Shown: piece after piece, positions 55,178 through 61,897 of the stretch
How the letters are laid out: each line of letters begins with the position of its first letter
Position numbering within the stretch: position 1 is the stretch's first letter
NCBI RefSeq assembly: GCF_030159995.1
Contig: NZ_BSNM01000003.1
Span: 496,001 to 560,000, forward strand
Source: Litoribrevibacter albus
Lineage (GTDB): Bacteria > Pseudomonadota > Gammaproteobacteria > Pseudomonadales > Litoribrevibacteraceae
Direction of reading: 5' to 3'
Length of the DNA: 64,000 nucleotides
Made by a program: the position numbers and the translations under genes
The notes under the pieces: generated by a model
The model's database searches: none
Seen by the model: only the letters and a program-made list of their open reading frames with translations
What the model was told of the DNA's origin: nothing

Positions 55178-55223
55178 TGCGACAATTGGTCGCATTTTCA
55201 AACCCGATTCTGCTGTTTAGACT
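55178..55223 (+). promoter_or_regulatory. Downstream copy (P2) of the duplicated promoter module, before the TonB receptor
   Basis: Inverted repeat TGCGAC-5-GTCGCA (55178-55194) and TAGACT (55218-55223), with the same 40-base spacing as P1 and the shared CAAAC and GTTTA elements between them. It is about 40 bases before the receptor ATG. Confidence 0.7.
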
Positions 55224-55261
55224 GCGCGCATAATTATTAGCACAAGCAGCCAGGATTTGAG

Positions 55262-57427
55262 ATGAACAATAATTTAGCCACCGCTTGGGGCATCGCCTCG
55301 GCCATAATGGCATCTTCCGTATTTGCAGAGCCGTCTTTACAAACAGACCTTCCTTCCCAAAAAGACCAAACGTCACAAGCCGAACAACCATTGGTAGTTT
55401 ATACCTCCCAATTTGTGGTTACTGGTACTCGTGAAGCCCAGGACAAAATGAAGGTGGCGGAATCCGTCAGCAGTTTCGATGAGTTTGATAACCAAAGCGT
55501 CTCACCTTCGCATCCGGCCGAGCTACTGAATCGTAGCGCCGGTGTGCACATCAACAACCTGGGTGGGGAAGGGCACATGACGGCCATCCGCCAACCGATC
55601 ACCACCAAAGGCGTGTATCTGTTCTTGGAAGATGGCATTCCAACAAGGCCAACCGGTTTCTTTAATCACAACGGCTTGTATGAGGTGAATATCCCTCAAA
55701 GTGACCGACTGGAAGTAACCAAGGGGCCAGGTTCATCGTTGTACGGCAGTGAGGCGATTGGCGGCATCATCAATTCCATGACCAAAGCCAGCCCGGAAGA
55801 AGCAGAAGCGTCTGGCGTGGTTGAGTTAGGCTCTTATGGTTGGAAGCGCACCTTGTTGTCAGGCGGGAATGCCGTGTCTGATGACACCGGATTTCGAATA
55901 GATTTCAATGCCACGGATAACTCTGGTTATCGTCAGGAATCTGATTACTCGCGCTATTCATCGACCGTACGCGTGGACAGCCAGTTAACCAATCAATTAA
56001 CCAGCAAAACCGTGATGTCATACACCTTTGTGGATCAGAGTGGTGTCTCTGAGTTAGAGGAGGACGATTATAAGAACAACCCGAAGAAGAACCGCTTCCA
56101 CGATGATATTGGCTATCGTGAGGTCAACGCTTTCCGTCTTTCGAATGAATTTAACGTTGAGATCAACGAAGACACCTTGGTTTCAGTCATCCCTTTCTAT
56201 CGTAACAACACCACTGAAATGATGCCGAGCTGGATGGTGACCTACGATCCCAACATTCGTGAGACAAAATTTCAGTCCTTTGGTTTGATGTCGAAATATC
56301 GTCAAAACTTCTGGCAGGGTAAAGCAACGGCCATTGCCGGGGTGGATATTGATTACTCGCCTTCGTCTTTTAAAGAAGACAAAATCACCGTAACCAAAGA
56401 AGGTGATATCTACACCGATTATCAAAAAACCGGCCAGTTGAACTATGACTACGATGCCGATCAGTTGTCTGTTTCACCTTATGTTCACACGGAATTTCAA
56501 GTACACGATCAGGTACGCTTAACCGCAGGTTTGCGTTATGACTACTTCGATGTGGATTACGACGATAATCTGGAAGATCAGGCCGTCGATGCACGCCATC
56601 TTCGCCCGGAATCCCAATCGGTGGATTTTGATGAGCTGAGTCCTAAGTTGGGGGCGGTCTATCAGTTCAGCCGACATCACATGGCGTATGCAAATTATCG
56701 ACATGCGTTCCGTGCTCCGTCAGTAGGGCAGTTGTTCCGTTCAGGGTCTTCGATCAACACAGATGAGCTACAGCCCGTCACATCAGACAGTTACGAAATC
56801 GGGTTTCGCGGCAATATCACCCCTCAGCACAGCTATGAAATCGCCGTTTATCACATGACGGTGGAAGACGACATCGTTACCTACATTGATGGAAGCGATC
56901 GTAAAACAACGAACGCCGGTGAAACTACGCATAAAGGCGTAGAGATTTCTCTGAACGGTGATTTAACCGAAGAATTCAAATATGGCGTGGCAGCAAGCTA
57001 TTCGAAGCAAGAATACAAAGACTTCCAATACGTTTACGGGTACTACTCCGGTGGTTGCCGTTGTTATGTTCAAGAAACTCGTAACTTTGAAGGCTTCGAT
57101 GTCGCCAAAGCGCCTCGCACACTGGCCAATGCCCATGTAAACTACCTGCCAATTTTCTTACCCCAAGCCAGTTTTGAACTGGAGTGGGAGCATTTAGGTA
57201 ATTACTACACAGACGAAACCAACACTGAAAAATACAGCGGTCACAACCTGTTTAATCTTCGTGGTGAGTATGAGCTTACCGAGAATGCTGTGCTTTTTGG
57301 TCGGGTAATGAATCTCTTTGATAAGCGATATTCAACATACACCTCAACTCAGGTGGGTAAAACTGACACTGTCTATCGCCCAGGTAACCCTATGACCGGC
57401 GTTGTTGGTGTTCGTCTAAATTTCTAG
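55262..57427 (+). CDS. TonB-dependent outer-membrane receptor
   Basis: A 721-residue receptor. Signal peptide MNNNLATAWGIASAIMASSV with cleavage at FA-EP; plug about residues 45-160 (TGTREAQDKMKVAESVSSFD to GPGSSLYGSEAIGG); barrel with FRAPSVGQLFR, and a C-terminal GVRLNF. A cysteine pair (GGCRCYVQE) lies in a late loop. It uses an AGGA ribosome site. The PepSY protein directly after it, 9 bases away, indicates a co-transcribed metal- or siderophore-uptake pair. The ligand is not known. Confidence 0.93.
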   Translation: MNNNLATAWGIASAIMASSVFAEPSLQTDLPSQKDQTSQAEQPLVVYTSQFVVTGTREAQDKMKVAESVSSFDEFDNQSVSPSHPAELLNRSAGVHINNLGGEGHMTAIRQPITTKGVYLFLEDGIPTRPTGFFNHNGLYEVNIPQSDRLEVTKGPGSSLYGSEAIGGIINSMTKASPEEAEASGVVELGSYGWKRTLLSGGNAVSDDTGFRIDFNATDNSGYRQESDYSRYSSTVRVDSQLTNQLTSKTVMSYTFVDQSGVSELEEDDYKNNPKKNRFHDDIGYREVNAFRLSNEFNVEINEDTLVSVIPFYRNNTTEMMPSWMVTYDPNIRETKFQSFGLMSKYRQNFWQGKATAIAGVDIDYSPSSFKEDKITVTKEGDIYTDYQKTGQLNYDYDADQLSVSPYVHTEFQVHDQVRLTAGLRYDYFDVDYDDNLEDQAVDARHLRPESQSVDFDELSPKLGAVYQFSRHHMAYANYRHAFRAPSVGQLFRSGSSINTDELQPVTSDSYEIGFRGNITPQHSYEIAVYHMTVEDDIVTYIDGSDRKTTNAGETTHKGVEISLNGDLTEEFKYGVAASYSKQEYKDFQYVYGYYSGGCRCYVQETRNFEGFDVAKAPRTLANAHVNYLPIFLPQASFELEWEHLGNYYTDETNTEKYSGHNLFNLRGEYELTENAVLFGRVMNLFDKRYSTYTSTQVGKTDTVYRPGNPMTGVVGVRLNF

Positions 57428-57436
57428 GAAAGTCGT

Positions 57437-59215
57437 GTGGCTAATAACTCATCCCTTAAAGTTTCATTAAGACGTTCTCATCTTAAATGGCATAACACCC
57501 TTTTATGGTGGGGGGCTGCCTGTGTGTTGATCTGGACTTTGTCTGGATTAACACACCCTATGATGTCGTGGTTCGGGCCGAAACAAGCGAACTATCGACC
57601 TCCTGCGTTAACCTTGGATGTGGTGTCGGATTCCAATTTGTATCAGGGCATCACACCTACCGCGCTTAAAACCATGACCACGGTGCTGGACGATGCACAT
57701 CTGGCAGGCGTTTCTATCGCCAAGGTCGTACCAAGTGCGGATGGCCCGATGCTGCAACTTACCTATGATCAACAGAAACCCCGTCAATATGTACCTCTGA
57801 TGGCATTGATGGCTCCGCCAAATGCGACGGCGTTTGGTCTTCTTCCAGCAGCACTCACCACTGACGCCGTTGTCCGTGATGCAATACTGGAAGGGTATGA
57901 TGAATCGCAGGCGAGATGGCTTGCCAGTTACTACACCGGACGACCTCAGGATGAGATCGAGCAAGTGACGTTTCAAACTGAGTTTGATGGCGACTACCCT
58001 TGGGTGAATCGACTTCTGCCTGTTTATAGAATTCGTTTTGATGGGAAAAGTGATGCAGACGGTGTAGGTGATGATCCGCTGACGGCTTATATTCACACGG
58101 AATCCCTGCAGTTAGCGGGGCTGGCGAATCAGAATCGGCTTGCGTTGCAGACAATCTTTCGCGCGTTCCACACCTTTGACTTTCTGGATGAGCAAGATAA
58201 TGTCCGGGTGACCGTACTGTTTTTAGCCATGCTATTACTTATTGGTGTCTCGGTCAGTGGTCTGGGGTTGGTGATTCTTATCAAAACAAGAAAGATCAAA
58301 CAGACGGGACGTCGTTGGCATCGACGGATCGCTTATGTGATTTGGCTGCCGTTGTTTGCTTGGTCTATTTCCGGTGGCTATCACCTGATCCAAGCGGCTT
58401 ATGTGGATGCCCCGGCTGGCATTAAACTAAATCCGGTGTTTGATTTTGGTCGCTTTGCGGAGGCTGCGTCATTGGTTGAAGTGGGGAACTCAGATGTCTC
58501 AAAGACCCTTAATGAACTCTCTGGAAAGTCGATCCTGTCCGCAAGCTTAATGAATCTGGAAGGGCAGTTAGTTTATCGCCTGTCGGTAGCTAACCGTCCA
58601 GACAATGAACCTGCTGATCCGCAGGCTCATTCCAATGAGGCGGAAGGCCCGCACTCGCACCATCAGCAATTGGTGAAGAAATACCAGGGGAATCCATCCG
58701 AAAAGACCTCTGTGTACGTGGATGCGTTTTCTTTATCTGAGGTGGCAGTATCGGATAAAGAACGTGCGGTGTCGCTGGCCGTTCAGTTTGCCGGTTTACC
58801 TGAGGACTCGGTAACCTCGGTGGAGAAAGTCAGCCACTTTGGTCCGGATTACGACTTCCGCAACAAGCGCTTGCCGGTTTGGAAAGTCAGTTTTGATGAT
58901 GAAGACCAAATGCAGCTCTTTGTCGACCCGGCAACCAATGTCTTGGTGGATCAGACCCGATCTGTTGACAGGGCAGAGCGTTGGTCGTTCTCCGTGCTTC
59001 ATAAGTGGAATCACTTAATCCCATTCACTGGTCGCTTTAAACGTGATGTCATCATCGTGATCACTTTAGCGTTTCTTACTCTGATCACTGTCTTCGGTAT
59101 TCGTATGGCATTAGTTCGTAGGGAATCGGCTCGCAGGACACTGAGGAGAAAAAATCGAGCGGAGGAGGGGCTTTCTGAGGATGATGTATCAGATCTTGGT
59201 AACGCAAGTTCCTGA
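57437..59215 (+). CDS. PepSY-associated membrane protein
   Basis: A 592-residue inner-membrane protein with N-terminal helix (about 22-42), two PepSY-type periplasmic regions (one after residue 140, one near 430-510) and further helices near 260-285, 305-325 and 535-555. Members of this family following a TonB receptor are often associated with iron-siderophore reduction, but that function is inferred. Start is GTG at 57437, with AGGAAAG in front. A short His-containing stretch (HSNEAEGPHSHHQQ) lies in the loop near residue 400 and may bind metal. Confidence 0.9.
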   Translation: MANNSSLKVSLRRSHLKWHNTLLWWGAACVLIWTLSGLTHPMMSWFGPKQANYRPPALTLDVVSDSNLYQGITPTALKTMTTVLDDAHLAGVSIAKVVPSADGPMLQLTYDQQKPRQYVPLMALMAPPNATAFGLLPAALTTDAVVRDAILEGYDESQARWLASYYTGRPQDEIEQVTFQTEFDGDYPWVNRLLPVYRIRFDGKSDADGVGDDPLTAYIHTESLQLAGLANQNRLALQTIFRAFHTFDFLDEQDNVRVTVLFLAMLLLIGVSVSGLGLVILIKTRKIKQTGRRWHRRIAYVIWLPLFAWSISGGYHLIQAAYVDAPAGIKLNPVFDFGRFAEAASLVEVGNSDVSKTLNELSGKSILSASLMNLEGQLVYRLSVANRPDNEPADPQAHSNEAEGPHSHHQQLVKKYQGNPSEKTSVYVDAFSLSEVAVSDKERAVSLAVQFAGLPEDSVTSVEKVSHFGPDYDFRNKRLPVWKVSFDDEDQMQLFVDPATNVLVDQTRSVDRAERWSFSVLHKWNHLIPFTGRFKRDVIIVITLAFLTLITVFGIRMALVRRESARRTLRRKNRAEEGLSEDDVSDLGNASS

Positions 59216-59276
59216 TGGCTATCGCATAGCTGTAGTAAAACAATGCTTGGTGATGAGTCGTTAGATTTTCCTCTCG

Positions 59277-60062
59277 TTACCGGGTACACAGCACCCGATA
59301 TTTTTCGCATAACGGCGCATAGTCGGGTGTTTGTTTCACTTCCTTCAATGCCTTTGAGAACGACTCGACAAAGCCTTTGTCCACGGAGGCTTTGCTGAAC
59401 GCCAAGTACATGGGTTTTACTTGAATGGGGTAGTCTTCCAGAATGGTAAAATCACCTTCCTGATCTTGAATCATATTTCGTATCACGATGATTTCCCCGG
59501 CCAGAAAATCAATGCGTCCTGCCTTTAACATGTTAAATAACTGTGTTTCATGGGTGACTTCGAAGTATTTGATGTCGTTATTTTTCAGAAAATTCCAGAA
59601 CTCATCAGGGAAGTTGTAGCCACGTATCATCCCTACGGTGTGGCCTTTTAAATCATCAAACGATTGCTAGTTTAAGGGCTGTTTGTTGTCGTTCTTTACG
59701 ACGAATACCTTGGCTGATTTCACTAAAGGCTCATCGGGAAACCAAAGTCGCTCTTCACGTTCTGTATTTTTTGATGTGCTGTGAATCGCGTGGATTTTAC
59801 CGGCATAGGTGGATTCCAATGCGCGTTTCCACGGGTAAGATTTATGGTGGTAGCTGGTGATCTTCATGTGGGCCAGAGTCAAATTGATTAACTCCGCTGA
59901 AAATCCATGAATCTGATGATCGGAAGTGGAAAACTCATAGGGCGGGAACTCGGCCATCCCGATGGACAGGGCACCCGAATAGAGTGATTCAGAAGACGGT
60001 TGTTGAGCGATGGCATCAAAAGAGAATAAGAGTGAAAGTAGGACTACCAGTAATACACGCAT
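59277..60062 (-). pseudogene. Solute-binding protein gene interrupted by an in-frame amber stop
   Basis: The frame begins at ATG 60062 with a signal peptide (MRVLLVVLLSLLFSFDAIAQ) and a family-3 binding-protein fold. A TAG at 59667-59669 cuts it after 131 codons; reading on in the same frame gives the rest of the protein (SFDDLKGHTVGMIRGYNFP onward) to 59277, total 261 residues. No frameshift is needed. It resembles the intact gene at 16352. It is either a recent pseudogene, a sequencing error, or a read-through gene. Confidence 0.85.
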
Positions 60063-60178
60063 TTTGTGAACGGCCTAACAGCGAACTAATAATTGTTATT
60101 TTTTGACTATAGTTCATTGCAAAATAGTTCATCACAAAATGACTTTGTATACGAAGAAAGTATTGGTTGTTTGTGCTT

Positions 60179-60331
60179 TCAATAAGCAATATAGGTCAGC
60201 TCTCCATTGCATTTGGGGCATCGAGGTTCCTTCTTCCATGGCGCATAATGTAGCGCTGCTTCTTTAGTTGTTAGAATATGATGGCACTTCTTGCACATCC
60301 AATTGCTTTTTCCTGGTGGTTTGACTGCCAT
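60179..60331 (-). CDS. 50-residue zinc-ribbon protein
   Basis: A small gene with a strong AAGGAG site 5 bases before the ATG. The product has two CxxC knuckles, MCKKCHH and CPKCNGE, 21 residues between them, giving a zinc-ribbon with a basic surface. The fold suggests nucleic-acid or protein binding; the function is unknown. It diverges from the unknown/WYL/patatin operon and has an 18-base palindrome 24 bases before its start. Confidence 0.8.
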   Translation of the reverse strand: MAVKPPGKSNWMCKKCHHILTTKEAALHYAPWKKEPRCPKCNGELTYIAY

Positions 60332-60354
60332 AAGTACTCCTTTTTTACATTGCG

Positions 60355-60372
60355 ATGAAGTTATAACTTCAT
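60355..60372. promoter_or_regulatory. Perfect 18-base palindrome upstream of the zinc-ribbon gene
   Basis: ATGAAGTTATAACTTCAT reads the same on both strands. No U run follows on either side, so it is more likely an operator than a terminator. Confidence 0.6.
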
Positions 60373-60393
60373 TTCACATCTTAATCAGTAGCC

Positions 60394-60454
60394 GGACAGG
60401 TCTTGTCCTTTAAATTATTTTTAAAACGAAAACTCTCCGGGACAAAACCTGTCC
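60394..60454. promoter_or_regulatory. Pair of palindromic operators before the unknown/WYL/patatin operon
   Basis: Two sites of form GGACA-5-TGTCC, at 60394-60408 and 60440-60454, centres 46 bp apart. Together with flanks they also form a 17-base inverted repeat with only two mismatches. The wing-helix WYL protein encoded just downstream is the natural candidate binder. Confidence 0.75.
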
Positions 60455-60506
60455 GCTAGATAAGTAAAACTGTGATTGTTATCAGGGGGCAAAGGATGCG
60501 AAGTTT

Positions 60507-60974
60507 ATGGAATTTCAAAAAATCTCAGAATTTGAATTAAGTTCAGATGCTAAACATCAGAAAATCTTTGATTCCCTTATAAGGGAAATTGACTTTTTTG
60601 GTGGCATTCCTATTGAAAGAAACTTTAAAAAAGGATGCATTACTGCTGCTTGGCCGTATGGCCTAGATCCGTTTGGCTTGAGAATTAGCATCCATCTTTG
60701 CTCAGAGTCTTTAGCTTTGATTTTGATCAAGTTTTCAGCTTGTTTTAGAGATTACCCCGATGTGCATGGTCATGCTGAGCAAAAAGCTAAGGCATTAATG
60801 ACTCATATTTTGACGAAGAGTTCTAAAAATCAAACTTCTGAGGGTGGTGTTCTGGAAAGGCAAATACGGAAGATACAAAAGAACACACTTATCCAACTTG
60901 TAGGTCAACTATTCATTGACTATAACTATGGATACCCAAAGGAATTGAATTCTGATTTAAAGACAGATATATGA
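60507..60974 (+). CDS. Uncharacterised 155-residue protein, first gene of the patatin operon
   Basis: A soluble protein with no signal peptide and no motif I recognise. It has helical N- and C-terminal parts and a central beta-rich stretch (FFGGIPIERNFKKGCITAAW, then LRISIHLCSESLALILIKFS). AAAGGA precedes the ATG at about 10 bases. Its stop overlaps the start of the WYL gene (ATGA), so translation is coupled. The gene is A/T-rich like its island neighbours. Confidence 0.85.
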   Translation: MEFQKISEFELSSDAKHQKIFDSLIREIDFFGGIPIERNFKKGCITAAWPYGLDPFGLRISIHLCSESLALILIKFSACFRDYPDVHGHAEQKAKALMTHILTKSSKNQTSEGGVLERQIRKIQKNTLIQLVGQLFIDYNYGYPKELNSDLKTDI

Positions 60975-61876
60975 GCGATATGGATATCGGTCCAATGGAA
61001 TCTAGGGGCGAAAAGCTAGCACCTAGACTGGTCGAAATTATTATTAAACTGGCTTCGGGTCAGAAGTTTACTACTGCCAAGTTAGCAGAAGAATTTGGTG
61101 TCGATCAGCGTACTATTCGTCGTGACCTTAATGAACGCTTATCTAATTATGTTGAGCGTGATTCTAATAACAATTACTACATCACTCCGAGTCTTTTAGG
61201 GAAACTAACCACTTCTGATTTTCGTGGCTTAGCAAACAATGCTGGCATTGGCGGGCTCTACCCAGAATTAACAAATCGCTTTATCAAAGAACTTTTAGAT
61301 CAAGGTTCTGAAACTGTTTATGACGTGGAAGGGTATAACTACGAAAATAATCAGGAGTACCGCTCTCTTTTCCAAAAACTAAATTCTGCCATCAAAGAAC
61401 AGCAGATTATTAAGTTCATCTACAAAGAAAAAAACTACTCAGATATTCACCCTTACCAAATCAAAAACGCCAATGGCATTTGGTATTTGATGGCCGTAGA
61501 TGGTGGCAAGATCAAGTCCTTTTCAATATCCAAAATAGATTGCTTGATTATCCATCAAAGTCGCTTCCAAAAGAATGAAGCCTTCAATAAAGAGATTAAG
61601 GAACAGGATGGTGTTTGGATTAGCTCTCAACAGATTGAGGTGATCGTTCTTGTTGATAGCAAGGTGGCGGATTATTTCAAACGCAGAGACTTATTACCGA
61701 ATCAAGTAATTGAACAGGAATTAAAAGATGGTGATTTGAAAGTGAAGTCCACCGTTTATCACCCCAATGAAATTGTGCCGCTGATTAAGTATTGGATGCC
61801 ACATTTGAGGGTGGTGGGGCCAGGATCGATTTCAAAAAGTGTAAAACTTGATATTCAGCGATATTTAGAAGAATAG
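60971..61876 (+). CDS. HTH-WYL transcriptional regulator (CapW/BrxR-like architecture)
   Basis: A 301-residue protein with an N-terminal DeoR-like winged helix (about 15-65: TTAKLAEEFGVDQRTIRRDL), a WYL domain (about 140-200, with IKFIYKEKNYSDIHPYQI and GIWYLMAVDGG) and a C-terminal WCX-like region (about 220-300, ending in LRVVGPGSISKSV). WYL regulators of this build often repress anti-phage systems (BrxR in BREX, CapW in CBASS). Here it follows a small gene and precedes a patatin, with two palindromic operators upstream. Confidence 0.92.
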   Translation: MSDMDIGPMESRGEKLAPRLVEIIIKLASGQKFTTAKLAEEFGVDQRTIRRDLNERLSNYVERDSNNNYYITPSLLGKLTTSDFRGLANNAGIGGLYPELTNRFIKELLDQGSETVYDVEGYNYENNQEYRSLFQKLNSAIKEQQIIKFIYKEKNYSDIHPYQIKNANGIWYLMAVDGGKIKSFSISKIDCLIIHQSRFQKNEAFNKEIKEQDGVWISSQQIEVIVLVDSKVADYFKRRDLLPNQVIEQELKDGDLKVKSTVYHPNEIVPLIKYWMPHLRVVGPGSISKSVKLDIQRYLEE

Positions 61877-61897
61877 TGTTAAAGGAAGAAACAAAAA

